Positions 1-7,017 of a stretch of DNA of 31,828 nucleotides are shown one piece after another. The position numbers and the translations under genes were made by a program. The notes beneath the pieces were generated by a model. The model did not search any database and was not told the DNA's origin. It saw nothing but the letters and a program-made list of their open reading frames with translations. Position 1 is the stretch's first letter. Each line of letters starts with the position of its first letter. Source of the DNA: a virus; IMG/VR virus record IMGVR_UViG_3300037344_000003, positions 1-31,828 of that record. One strand, given 5' to 3'.

Positions 1-44
1 GTTTGGAGAATTGCTGTTTAGCGATGTCGAACACCCCCCCCGTG
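1..44. other. left window end; joins right end if circular
   Basis: These bases lie downstream of the last gene of the HNH pair. No gene is seen in them. Joined to 31787-31828 they would form an 86-nt gap in front of the small terminase gene. No direct or inverted terminal repeat is shared by the two window ends, which is what a trimmed circular assembly would show. Confidence 0.5.
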
Positions 45-590
45 TCATTCGCGCACTACATGACGGAACGGCACAGCCGCCACCCACGCAGCTTCCCTGC
101 CTCGCGGCCTGTCGGGTGGGTCTATTCCCATTGCACAAACGATAATCGACGCGCCATGCTTGCCCATGCCACTTGATGACATTAGAGACTTCATCCCATC
201 AATAGTCGACAATTCGCGCCTGAATTTGGCTTCATCTGTGTACGGGTAGTAATACGCCAGAACTGTTTGGATGCTTTTGGGAAAATCATACGGGTCGGCC
301 CAATGCTTTGGATGTAGGATAGCATCGCACCGCCAGATCAATTTTAAAGCCGAACATTTAACACTACAAGGAGTACGGCCAACAATCCTGCCCGCTGCCG
401 ATTGGCTATTGCCGTCAAGGATTGATTGCAGAGAAATTATGTGCAGCGCCTTCACATTATCGAATGACTTGACCAAGCCAAGAGCGCTTGGGTTGTCCGT
501 GAAATATCGGCGAATGAAGTCTTGGCTCTTGCCATCAACTATAAGTCGCGCATCGCCAAGGTAGCGACGGCCTGCAGGTATATATTTCAT
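45..590 (-). CDS. hypothetical protein, possible helix-turn-helix, beside HNH and terminase
   Basis: Unrecognised protein of 181 residues. Residues about 54-86 (SILDGNSQSAAGRIVGRTP and following) look like a helix-turn-helix of the Sigma-70 or transposase kind, so DNA binding is possible. The start overlaps the HNH stop by four bases (ATGA), which indicates coupled translation and one operon. If the window is circular, the next gene downstream is the small terminase, so a role in packaging or late control is plausible but inferred. The rest is basic and rich in aromatic residues, with no membrane segment or signal peptide. An alternative is a diverged homing-type partner of HNH. The gene itself is well supported; its function is not. 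Confidence 0.75.
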   Translation of the reverse strand: MKYIPAGRRYLGDARLIVDGKSQDFIRRYFTDNPSALGLVKSFDNVKALHIISLQSILDGNSQSAAGRIVGRTPCSVKCSALKLIWRCDAILHPKHWADPYDFPKSIQTVLAYYYPYTDEAKFRRELSTIDGMKSLMSSSGMGKHGASIIVCAMGIDPPDRPRGREAAWVAAVPFRHVVRE

Positions 591-937
591 GTCGCGTTCC
601 CTTGGTGCTTCGGATCAATAGGCCATCCGTCTTCGCCAATGGTAACATCAAAGCCTCGGTGTTCAATGCTTTGAATGTCGCCGGAGTGGCAGGACCAGCA
701 GCAGCAGGAAAGGTTGTCGATGTCATAGAACAGATCGAGGTTGCCCTTGTGCGCCGTCAAATGGTGGACAACGGCAGACTGTGGGCTGTTGCGTCCTCGC
801 TTGAGCATAGCGCCGCAGCCCTTGTGTTGGCAGGTAAACAGATCACGCAGCAGCGCCATCTCTCGCAGCGTTCGCCATTGCTTGCCGCCGTACAACTTGC
901 GGTAGGCTGCCGCCTCTGGTGCGCGCCACTTATCCAT
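587..937 (-). CDS. HNH endonuclease
   Basis: A 116-residue HNH nuclease. The zinc-binding and catalytic pattern is clear: C37 and C42 in TCQHKGCG, the VVHH pair near residues 57-60, an Asn in DIDNLSC, and the closing CWSCH. Length matches free-standing phage HNH proteins that lie next to terminase genes. In HK97-like cos phages the HNH protein works with terminase to cleave DNA at cos during packaging. That role is inferred here from position, because TerS would follow on the same strand once the ends are joined. Its start overlaps the small gene before it by eight bases and its stop overlaps the gene after it by four. Confidence 0.9.
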   Translation of the reverse strand: MDKWRAPEAAAYRKLYGGKQWRTLREMALLRDLFTCQHKGCGAMLKRGRNSPQSAVVHHLTAHKGNLDLFYDIDNLSCCCWSCHSGDIQSIEHRGFDVTIGEDGWPIDPKHQGNAT

Positions 938-1085
938 CGGACGCCGCCCTGTCCCGCCATTGCTCCGCCTCTACCTTCATCTGATTGAACGCCGCCATAT
1001 ATTCAAAAGGTATCCAGCCGCGAACGGCGACGTTCCCAGCCGCCGCGTGTGCGCGTTCGTTCGCTTTGGTTTCCGTTGGTGTCAT
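930..1085 (-). CDS. small hypothetical protein (51 aa)
   Basis: A 51-residue gene starting MTPTETKANERAHAAAGN and ending RDRAASDG. A Shine-Dalgarno-like AAGGGAAG lies just before the ATG, and its stop lies eight bases inside the HNH gene, as in other coupled pairs of this genome. It contains a hydrophobic-aromatic stretch (WIPFEYMAAF) and then a charged helix. No family is recognised. The ribosome binding site and tight overlap support it as real. Confidence 0.65.
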   Translation of the reverse strand: MTPTETKANERAHAAAGNVAVRGWIPFEYMAAFNQMKVEAEQWRDRAASDG

Positions 1086-1102
1086 GTCGCTTCCCTTCGA
1101 AG

Positions 1103-1122
1103 GCGGGGGCCGAAGCCCCTGC
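1103..1122 (-). terminator. C(UUCG)G hairpin after small gene, no U-tract
   Basis: Read on the minus strand, GGGGC-UUCG-GCCCC follows the stop of the 46-aa gene. An outer GC/GC pair is possible across a mismatch. There is no run of U behind it, so it is more likely an mRNA end-protecting or processing hairpin than a strong intrinsic terminator. It belongs to a family repeated in this genome. Confidence 0.55.
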
Positions 1123-1127
1123 TACAT

Positions 1128-1268
1128 TTAGGCCAGAATGGAAAGCAACAGGGACTTTGCGTTGCGCATCGCGTCACTTTCTTTTTGGCTGGGTTTGCCA
1201 CATTTATTTTGCAGCGCCTCAAGTTTTCCGATGATGACGTCTAGCTGCTTATGCTGTGATTGTGTCAT
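1128..1268 (-). CDS. small hypothetical protein (46 aa)
   Basis: A 46-residue gene (MTQSQHKQLDVIIGKLEALQ...LLLSILA) with an AAGGAAA ribosome binding site. The sequence predicts one long amphipathic helix, perhaps a coiled-coil dimer; there is one cysteine. No family is recognised. A TATAAT hexamer on the minus strand at 1288-1293 could be a promoter -10 box, but it sits very close to the start codon and the -35 region is poor. The stop is followed by a C(UUCG)G hairpin. Confidence 0.6.
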   Translation of the reverse strand: MTQSQHKQLDVIIGKLEALQNKCGKPSQKESDAMRNAKSLLLSILA

Positions 1269-1345
1269 TTGATTTTTCCTTGGTTAAATTATATTTCTAC
1301 AATCACCCTACACCCAGTGTCGTCACAAGACAAGCCCCAATTGCA

Positions 1346-1528
1346 TTAGTTGATCCTTGACTGCGCTGCCGTGCGGATGTCCATTGTCGCGGCCATTGCC
1401 TGAGTGAGCGCGACCATGACGTCATCAACAGGCTCGCCCGTCTTAATCATATCGTGAATTTCAAATATAAAGAACGCAGCCAAGAGCGCGGCGTTTTCAA
1501 CGTCTGCGTCTGTAAGATCAATTTCCAT
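1346..1528 (-). CDS. small hypothetical acidic protein (60 aa)
   Basis: A 60-residue acidic protein beginning MEIDLTDADVENAALLAAFF. A ribosome binding site AAGGA precedes the ATG and directly follows the U-tract of the terminator at 1540-1567. The middle is hydrophobic (AALLAAFFIFEI) and could be a buried helix or a short membrane segment. No family is recognised. Confidence 0.6.
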   Translation of the reverse strand: MEIDLTDADVENAALLAAFFIFEIHDMIKTGEPVDDVMVALTQAMAATMDIRTAAQSRIN

Positions 1529-1539
1529 TCCACGTCCTT

Positions 1540-1567
1540 AAAAAAATGGCCCACCCGAAGGCAGGCC
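1540..1567 (-). terminator. intrinsic terminator with UUCG loop and U7
   Basis: On the minus strand GGCCTGCC-TTCG-GGTGGGCC forms an eight-pair stem with two wobble pairs, followed at once by ATTTTTTT. This is the best intrinsic terminator in the window. It lies after the 196-aa gene and before the 60-aa gene. Confidence 0.75.
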
Positions 1568-1627
1568 AAGTTGGGAGAGGCAGGCGTCGGGAGGACTTTG
1601 CCTGCCCAGATGCTAACCAATGTTTTC

Positions 1628-2218
1628 TCACAGGTCAATCGCGTCCTCAATCATCGGGCCGACGCCAACTATGCGCGCATTAGGGAAGGCATTCTCAACC
1701 TCTGCCAGCATGTCATCCACGCGCCCACTGAGGACCGCACACACGTCTGACAGGTGATACACCCGCCAGCTTGGCCGCGCACGTCTGACGGCCCCCACAT
1801 CGCCGCTAACGAGGAACGCAAACACCTTGTCCCCGTGCTGAACCATATGGCCGTCGATAACGGGCGGAACATGGCCAGCCGCGCGGGCTGTGGTGTCCAT
1901 GACTTGCAACGCCTTGCATAAGCTGGCGGCGGTGGCTTGGACCTCCGCGTGGTCCTCGGTAATCATCTGCCCGTCGAGTTCGTTCTTGAGTTGCTGATAG
2001 CGAACCGCGAACGCTGGCGGCACACAACCGACCAACGTATCGCCCCACACGCCGACCGAGGCCGCCGAGGCGCGAACGTATGGCGCAACCGCCGCCGACG
2101 CCAAGTGGGAATAAGGTTTGTCGTAGCTGGAGTTGCTGCCGACCTTGAACGTGCCGCGCTCTGCCATCGCCTTTTTTGCTGCCGCTGACTTGGGTGCTGA
2201 TTTTGTCGCCTTTGCCAT
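1628..2218 (-). CDS. hypothetical protein (196 aa) with Lys/Ala-rich N-terminus
   Basis: A 196-residue protein of unknown function. The first 20 residues are Lys/Ala/Ser rich, as in many nucleic-acid-binding or histone-like tails. The body is mixed, with no membrane helix, and ends in a hydrophobic-acidic segment (IVGVGPMIEDAIDL). AAGG lies about nine bases before the ATG. It is the first gene behind the repeat-rich region 2247-2445 on the minus strand, so it may be controlled from there. It is followed by an intrinsic terminator. No motif allows a firm call; a replication or nucleoid function is only a guess from position. Confidence 0.75.
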   Translation of the reverse strand: MAKATKSAPKSAAAKKAMAERGTFKVGSNSSYDKPYSHLASAAVAPYVRASAASVGVWGDTLVGCVPPAFAVRYQQLKNELDGQMITEDHAEVQATAASLCKALQVMDTTARAAGHVPPVIDGHMVQHGDKVFAFLVSGDVGAVRRARPSWRVYHLSDVCAVLSGRVDDMLAEVENAFPNARIVGVGPMIEDAIDL

Positions 2219-2246
2219 TGTGATCTACCTTATGATTTTTCGGTGA

Positions 2247-2291
2247 ATATGAAATATGAAATGCCCTATAGGCAATTTCATATTTTCATAT
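2247..2291. repeat. long imperfect inverted repeat (TATGAAA type)
   Basis: The left arm (2247-2265) and right arm (2271-2291) are reverse complements apart from two single-base indels, with CTATA between. Each arm holds two TATGAAA/TTTCATA units. It can form a hairpin of about 19 pairs or bind a dimeric protein. Confidence 0.7.
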
Positions 2292-2304
2292 ATGTGTTCC
2301 GGTT

Positions 2305-2334
2305 GTAGGAAACTGTAGGAAACTGTATGAAACT
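2305..2334. repeat. three tandem 10-bp repeats
   Basis: GTAGGAAACT, GTAGGAAACT and GTATGAAACT follow each other without a gap, on the helical repeat. The third copy carries the TATGAAA core seen in the neighbouring repeats. Confidence 0.75.
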
Positions 2335-2369
2335 GACCACTTAACCCATTGATAACAAACGATCCGACA

Positions 2370-2445
2370 TTTTCATACAAAATCATAGCTTGTATGAAAA
2401 CGGGTCCGCCGAAAAAGGCCGTTTTCATACACATTTTCATACACA
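2370..2445. repeat. cluster of TTTTCATACA boxes with two perfect inverted repeats
   Basis: TTTTCATACAA (2370-2380) and TTGTATGAAAA (2390-2400) are a perfect inverted pair with a nine-base spacer. TGTATGAAAACGG (2391-2403) and CCGTTTTCATACA (2419-2431) form a second perfect pair that shares the middle box. A further direct copy lies at 2434-2443. With 2247-2334 this makes a 200-bp iteron-like or operator array just downstream of the primase-helicase gene. It is a candidate replication origin or multi-site operator. Confidence 0.75.
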
Positions 2446-2453
2446 TTTCAGCG

Positions 2454-4721
2454 TCATTTTGACACCCTTCCTTCCTTCGCTGCGATCCAAATCAGCCCCT
2501 CATTCTGCACCATGTAGCCCATCGCGAACAGCGCCTCGATGGCCTGCGTATATGCCGAGCGAGCGTTCACGGATGTCATCTTGCCCTCGGCAAAGTCGCG
2601 CAGCTGGTCGGCAGGGATGCACCAAAATTGCCCGCTCTCAGGCCAGCCCGCGCCAGTTGGGTTGCTGTGTCCTCGGCCCTCGCTGCGCAGTTGCTTGAAC
2701 GCTTTGACAACGACTTTCTGGTTTGCACCCGTCGGGCGCTTTTGCGCGGTGTCGGCAGCGTCTTCATCGCTGGCCTTTGTTATCGTGCAGGTCGTCACGT
2801 CGTCGCCGTCTTCGTCCTGTCCCAGCGTGTGAACCTTGAGCGAGAACATGAACGGCGGCTGCGGCTCCAGATCGCGCTGCTTGGTGGCTGTGGCCGTGCG
2901 TATGGTGCCGTCAACTGCCAACTCGATCTCGGTGTCTGTCGCTGCCCTTAGACTGCTGTGGCCCCGTGCGCCCTTCGACGTGTCCTTGCCGCTGTGATGC
3001 ACTGTCATAATGTGTGCGCCAGTTGCCAGCCGCAGAACATCGACGTTCTGAATGTAGCTGCTCATGTCAACGCTGCCGTTCTCGTCGCCACCAGCCAGCG
3101 CGCGTGACAGTGTGTCTACCACGATCAGACACGGCTTTTGCCCGCAGGTCCGCTCGATGTCCGCGCACAGTTCCAGCAAGCCCTCGAGGTCCGCCGCTGG
3201 GTCCAGCAGGTTCACTGGCGACGGCCTGACGGCAAGCTGCACGTCGTCGATGCCGTACTGCTTGCGCAACGCCATTACGCGGTTGTTAAACGCATTGCCG
3301 CCTTCGGTTGCCAGATACAACACTGGCCCGCCGCGCGTCTTGCATCCCTGCCAATCCATTTTGGCCGCGACGCAGAACGCCATGTCGAGCGCGTAAAACG
3401 ATTTGCCGACGTTGCTCGGCCCATAGACGACCGACATTTGCCCAGCGCCCAACCAGTTTTTGACAAGGTACGCGGATTTCAGCATCGGCTTGGCGTCTTT
3501 GGCCCAGAAAATTTCATTCCGCTTTGCGCGTGATGTTGCCTCGCCTATCTGGAACACGGCGGGCGCTTCCACCTCGGCGGCCATTGTCATCGGTATGATG
3601 TCGAAGTCATCCAGATCATCGGCGGCAGGTTGATCGTGCTGGCTTGAGCCTTGCATGATGTTATCGCGGATGTCGTTGCGGCTCGGCTTAATCTCGGCCC
3701 CATATGCCCGCACTGCGTTGGTGATGTCGCCACCGTGTTCATAGAAGGCAAACAGGTCGAACGCGTCACCCCAGCAAAATTCCGCCGAGGCTGTGCCAAC
3801 GCCCGCAGCCAAGTCGCTGCCGGACATGCTGACCCAATGCGTTCCAAAGTCTTTCACGGGGTAACTGCCCGTTGTCGATTGCGGCGACTTGTAGCTGTCA
3901 GACTGCCCCTGCCGCTCATATCCGTACTGAATGAACAGGTCGGCGATTGTGTGCGTATCGTTAAACGCTTCAATGGGGTCAACATTATCTGGGAATTGCA
4001 GGCGCTTTTCTGCGCGGGCTGCAATGCGGCGGGCGCGATCCGCTGCGGCCTTTGCTTCGGCGATTTCTGCATTCTTTCGGCGGAATTCAACCTCGGCCCA
4101 GATTGTGCTGTCTTTTGCGACAAGGTAGCCCTCGCCGCGATTTTTGTCTGCGCTATAGAACAGCGGCGCGCCATTGTCGTCGCGCTTGGCTGGCGGCACG
4201 TTTGGTAGGTATATCGGCTGGCCAGAGCGAGCTAATGCCCCATCGGCGGCTATATTGTAGTCTCTGCCTAACATATCGAACAAAGCCAGCTGCGCATCCG
4301 CATATTCGCAACCTGTCAGCGGCTCTGCCAGCGGTATCAGCACCCGCCATTTTTTGTTATCTTCCGTTGCGCCCGCAGACGAATACGTCAGCGACGCTGC
4401 ATTGCATATTATATCGTCAACGGCGGATTGTAATGTATCAGCGTCAACATTGCCCTCGTCGATGTCGATTGCCAGCATGCAGTATGAACCGTTTTCACGC
4501 TGCGCTGCGTGGCTCCGGCCATCGTGCGCGCGGTAAGTTGAGGGAATGAAAAACGCGGCGTCGGCTTTTTCTGTGGACTGCGGTTCGTCAACCATTGCAG
4601 CGATTTCTCGCAGCGTGATGCCTTTGTATTCGGCTGTGTCATCGTGGATGCGGGTGTCTTTTGATCCGTGCGCTAATAGCATCTGCTGCTTGCTCACGCT
4701 GCTAATCTTTGATAACGTCAT
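2454..4721 (-). CDS. primase-helicase fusion protein (755 aa)
   Basis: Predicted replication protein joining a primase-like N-terminus to a RecA/RepA-type helicase ATPase. Residues 83-131 hold a DID acidic motif (86-88) and a WRVLIPL strand, as in archaeo-eukaryotic primase-polymerase folds. Residues about 260-345 resemble the region around a primase zinc domain (KSPQSTTGSYPVKDF, then GDAFDLFAFYEHGGD). The ATPase has Walker A GPSNVGKS (434-441), Walker B LIVVDTLS (532-539) and HHSGKD (575-580). The ATG at 4721 is preferred to upstream starts because AAAGG stands eight bases before it and the conserved part begins soon after; upstream codons run through the hairpin at 4766. It should prime and unwind phage DNA. 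The SSB-like gene lies upstream. Confidence 0.88.
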   Translation of the reverse strand: MTLSKISSVSKQQMLLAHGSKDTRIHDDTAEYKGITLREIAAMVDEPQSTEKADAAFFIPSTYRAHDGRSHAAQRENGSYCMLAIDIDEGNVDADTLQSAVDDIICNAASLTYSSAGATEDNKKWRVLIPLAEPLTGCEYADAQLALFDMLGRDYNIAADGALARSGQPIYLPNVPPAKRDDNGAPLFYSADKNRGEGYLVAKDSTIWAEVEFRRKNAEIAEAKAAADRARRIAARAEKRLQFPDNVDPIEAFNDTHTIADLFIQYGYERQGQSDSYKSPQSTTGSYPVKDFGTHWVSMSGSDLAAGVGTASAEFCWGDAFDLFAFYEHGGDITNAVRAYGAEIKPSRNDIRDNIMQGSSQHDQPAADDLDDFDIIPMTMAAEVEAPAVFQIGEATSRAKRNEIFWAKDAKPMLKSAYLVKNWLGAGQMSVVYGPSNVGKSFYALDMAFCVAAKMDWQGCKTRGGPVLYLATEGGNAFNNRVMALRKQYGIDDVQLAVRPSPVNLLDPAADLEGLLELCADIERTCGQKPCLIVVDTLSRALAGGDENGSVDMSSYIQNVDVLRLATGAHIMTVHHSGKDTSKGARGHSSLRAATDTEIELAVDGTIRTATATKQRDLEPQPPFMFSLKVHTLGQDEDGDDVTTCTITKASDEDAADTAQKRPTGANQKVVVKAFKQLRSEGRGHSNPTGAGWPESGQFWCIPADQLRDFAEGKMTSVNARSAYTQAIEALFAMGYMVQNEGLIWIAAKEGRVSK

Positions 4722-4765
4722 CTTATAGGCCTTTCTTTTGCATGTTTTGCCTGTTCTTTCCTGAA

Positions 4766-4800
4766 CCCCCGCAGCCGTATAGCTGCGGGGGTTTTGTTTT
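4766..4800 (+). terminator. 10-bp perfect hairpin with plus-strand U-tract
   Basis: CCCCCGCAGC (4766-4775), loop CGTATA, GCTGCGGGGG (4782-4791), then TTTTGTTTT. As an intrinsic terminator it works on the plus strand, yet the genes on both sides are minus. On the minus strand it follows the SSB-like stop and carries an A-tract on its 5' side only. Confidence 0.65.
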
Positions 4801-4803
4801 GGC

Positions 4804-5463
4804 CTAAATAAGCATGATCGGCGCAAATGGAATTTCATCATCCATCGGCGCTGGCCGCACCGCCTGCGGTAGAGATGCAAACGGGTCTGCCTCGCCAAAT
4901 TCGCCAAGATCGGGATCGGCAACTCTGCCAACTGGCGCAATGGTGTCAAAATCATCAAGCCCGCTGCCGCCTGTGACCGCCTCGATAACCTGCACAACAT
5001 CCAGCAACAGCGAGATGCCGCCTGCCCCGTTCGGATCAGTCACGGGAACCGCCGATACCCTGATCGTCCCTTTTGTCCCAGTCCACAGGCTGCCAACATC
5101 ATCAAACGGCATCTTGTCCCCATCGACTACCCTTGGCAGCGGGTTTTCCTCGCCCTTGCCGTTGACGCCGTTCCGCTTCGCTGAAAAGCTAAACGATCCG
5201 TCGTCAAGTTTCTTCATGCCAAAAACCTTTTCGAACGGCTCTTTGCGCCCGCAGCTTTCGTAGTGCGCTTTTAACTCTGCGTGCAGCTTGCCCGCGTCTG
5301 CCGCATCCATGCCCCAGCTGATGCTGTAGTTTGCGCCCTGTGCGCGCGGTGCGCACGCAATACTGCGTTTGTCGGCGGTGCTGAAGCGATATGTCTCAGC
5401 CAGTCGCGGAAATGCGAACGTCACGTTTCGCACCATGATTGTTTTGAAATCCGTATTTGCCAT
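4804..5463 (-). CDS. single-stranded DNA-binding protein, DDEIPF tail
   Basis: A 219-residue protein that fits a phage SSB of the T7 gp2.5 or DUF2815-like type. Residues about 10-165 look like an OB-fold with a charged middle (AKRNGVNGKGEENPLP). The rest is an acidic linker leading to DDEIPF at 208-213, close to the DDDIPF tail that bacterial SSB proteins use to recruit partners. Here six more residues (APIMLI) follow the tail, which is unusual. The ribosome binding site AAGGAG is strong. It lies 12 bases after the RecE-like exonuclease, the place often held by a single-strand annealing protein, so an annealing role is possible. Confidence 0.78.
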   Translation of the reverse strand: MANTDFKTIMVRNVTFAFPRLAETYRFSTADKRSIACAPRAQGANYSISWGMDAADAGKLHAELKAHYESCGRKEPFEKVFGMKKLDDGSFSFSAKRNGVNGKGEENPLPRVVDGDKMPFDDVGSLWTGTKGTIRVSAVPVTDPNGAGGISLLLDVVQVIEAVTGGSGLDDFDTIAPVGRVADPDLGEFGEADPFASLPQAVRPAPMDDEIPFAPIMLI

Positions 5464-5475
5464 TGTTGTCTCTCC

Positions 5476-6279
5476 TTAAAAGTCGTCAATTGAGGCTGCA
5501 TCTTGTGCCAGCCACGGTGGAATATCAACCGCGTTGATACCTGTTGAATAGCCAGTGTCCCAAACTTGGGTTTCATTGGCCGTCTTAATATCGCGCAGGG
5601 CCTTGTGCATTTGCGCATCTGCCCACTCGATATATTCTTTAGTCAGCTCACAGCAATTCACTGCAAACGGGGCTGTCTTTTCCACGAACGCGAATACGAA
5701 CCGCGTCGCCTTGTAGCCCGCATTCTGCATGACGTACATATAAAACGCAGCCTGAAGCGCGTAGTTATACTTGCGGATGTCAGCTTCCACGTCTCGCGGC
5801 GCACTCGACTGACACGTTTTGATGTCGTATATCACGCCAAGGTTTTCGTCGTAACTGTCTGGCCGACACTTGATTCCCATGCCCGTCATCGGACACTCAG
5901 CAAAAAATGACGCCTCGTTTATCGTGTCGGGTCCGGCCATTTTGCGCCCGACTGGATGAAATATCACGCTGTCGGCCACGTCGCGGGCGAGGTCATAGTC
6001 GCCAGCGGTCAGCAGTAGGTGGCCGTGCGCTTCGGCTTCTGCGAACGCTTCCGACCATTGCTTGCCGCGACGGTCAGCCCCGCCGCGCACGGTGCTTTCG
6101 CCGTTTTCAAGGCACATGTCATGGACAGCGGTTCCGATTGCCATCGCGGTTGTTGGCTTGAACGCGGCCCGATGCTTCCAGTGGGCAAGCGACTTGCTGT
6201 GAACAGCTTTCACATCCGACGATGATATATCCTCGGTCGCGTGATATTGCGCGTTCGACATTTTGTCTGCGGTTATCAT
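5476..6279 (-). CDS. RecE-like PD-(D/E)XK exonuclease (copy 1)
   Basis: A 267-residue nuclease resembling the catalytic domain of RecE (exonuclease VIII). Visible active-site residues are H53, E122, D141, D152 and K154 in YDIKT, with Q176 and Y180 further on. The 11-residue gap between the two Asp and the D-x-K step match RecE. It should degrade one strand of double-stranded DNA ends to feed strand annealing. The start overlaps the RuvC stop (ATGA), and the SSB-like gene follows. A second homologue with the same residues is encoded at 11743-12534 on the other strand; both begin with a TxxMSNxxYH segment. A later start at residue 7 is possible, but 6279 has an AAGGA site and the overlap. Confidence 0.9.
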   Translation of the reverse strand: MITADKMSNAQYHATEDISSSDVKAVHSKSLAHWKHRAAFKPTTAMAIGTAVHDMCLENGESTVRGGADRRGKQWSEAFAEAEAHGHLLLTAGDYDLARDVADSVIFHPVGRKMAGPDTINEASFFAECPMTGMGIKCRPDSYDENLGVIYDIKTCQSSAPRDVEADIRKYNYALQAAFYMYVMQNAGYKATRFVFAFVEKTAPFAVNCCELTKEYIEWADAQMHKALRDIKTANETQVWDTGYSTGINAVDIPPWLAQDAASIDDF

Positions 6280-6746
6280 ATCAGTTTTTCCTTTCCATAT
6301 AAGGCGATCAGGCAGGCTTCCGCTCTGCCATCATCTTTGACCCGCGCAAACTGCGGCGCGATCTGCGGGAACCGTTGCGATGCAACAGACCGTGATACAC
6401 CCTTGTCGCGGGATAGGCCAAAGTGGCCCTTCCAGCGCTGTGGCGTGACGTAGTGAACAGGCAAGCCCTGCGCTGCGATGGCCATCGCTATCGAACCTTT
6501 CTGTTCTCCAAATCGGAACGTAGATGACACGCCTTGACCCCTCATTGCATTGACCAACTCGATCACAGCAATGTGGGGCGTGTCGTCCTCGCGCTCCAGT
6601 ATGTCGAGAACGCCGTGCAGGTTCAGGATTGTTTTGCCTTTAGCTGACTTCATCACTGGCATATCGTGAACCTCGATCAAGCCCAGCGCGGGCCTGTAGA
6701 TTGAGATTGCGCCCGTGAAGCCAATGTCGATGCCGAATATGACCAT
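6276..6746 (-). CDS. ruvC: RuvC-like Holliday junction resolvase
   Basis: A 156-residue RNase-H-fold nuclease with the RuvC pattern: D7 in FGIDIGFTG, E63 in AVIELV, and D138/D139 before GRAEACLIALY. Length is close to bacterial RuvC (about 170). It should cut four-way junctions and branched replication intermediates before packaging. Start and stop overlap the genes on either side (TGATG with the RHH gene, ATGA with the exonuclease). The plus arm carries an unrelated resolvase fold at the same place in its cassette. Confidence 0.88.
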   Translation of the reverse strand: MVIFGIDIGFTGAISIYRPALGLIEVHDMPVMKSAKGKTILNLHGVLDILEREDDTPHIAVIELVNAMRGQGVSSTFRFGEQKGSIAMAIAAQGLPVHYVTPQRWKGHFGLSRDKGVSRSVASQRFPQIAPQFARVKDDGRAEACLIALYGKEKLI

Positions 6747-6874
6747 CAGGACTGCTCCGCCTCTTTGATTGCAGCCATGCGGACAAACGCGGTAAACGTC
6801 ATTCCCAGACTATTCGCTGCGGCCTTGATGACCGCCGCATGTTCCTCGGAAAAATGGATCAACTTGGGTTTCAT
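6746..6874 (-). CDS. ribbon-helix-helix protein (42 aa)
   Basis: A 42-residue protein with the Arc/CopG-like layout: a short strand (KLIHFS), a helix (EEHAAVIKAAANSL), a turn (GMT) and a second helix (FTAFVRMAAIKEAEQ). The strong AAGGAG ribosome binding site fixes the start at 6874. Longer in-frame extension to 7213 would run through the divergent control region and is rejected. It is the first gene of the minus arm and lies next to a 13-bp palindrome, so it is the obvious candidate for an autoregulator of both arms. Its stop shares one base with the RuvC start, exactly as the plus-arm RHH gene does with its resolvase. Confidence 0.78.
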   Translation of the reverse strand: MKPKLIHFSEEHAAVIKAAANSLGMTFTAFVRMAAIKEAEQS

Positions 6875-7012
6875 GGTCGTTCTCCTTTTGTGTATGGCAT
6901 CAATAGCGTATAAAAATAATATAGTAAAGATGCAAAATATATCTTTACTATATCGCAGACTGCCGTTAGAAAGGTCATACGAACAATTTAACAAGCAAAT
7001 AGGAAATACAAA
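6875..7012. promoter_or_regulatory. divergent control region between the two arms
   Basis: This AT-rich gap separates the first genes of the minus and plus arms and must hold both early promoters. On the minus strand TTGCAT, a 17-base spacer and TATACG make a weak promoter candidate whose spacer contains one arm of the palindrome at 6919-6953. No convincing plus-strand -35/-10 pair was found. Confidence 0.6.
6919..6953. promoter_or_regulatory. 13-bp perfect palindrome, probable operator
   Basis: ATATAGTAAAGAT (6919-6931) and ATCTTTACTATAT (6941-6953) are exact reverse complements with a nine-base spacer. Position in the divergent gap and the adjacent RHH gene point to an operator. The right arm alone recurs at 7566-7578. 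Confidence 0.7.
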
Positions 7013-7017
7013 ATGAC
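6931..7017 (+). repeat. 87-bp perfect direct repeat, copy 1 (leader of 7013 gene)
   Basis: This segment is identical to 7556-7642. It runs from the right operator half through the 5' leader and ends two bases past the ATG of the 163-aa gene. Confidence 0.95.

Noticed and set aside
2305-2334. CRISPR-like short repeats
   Set aside because: The units are 10 bp, directly adjacent, with no spacers.
2225-2446. 73-codon open frame on the minus strand through the repeat region
   Set aside because: It consists mostly of the repeated TTTTCATACA boxes, has no ribosome binding site and starts inside the primase-helicase end. The repeats explain the open frame better than coding.
3651-4208. Long plus-strand frame (185 codons) opposite the primase-helicase gene
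   Set aside because: Mirror frame of a GC-rich real gene; protein is Cys-rich and low quality with no motif.
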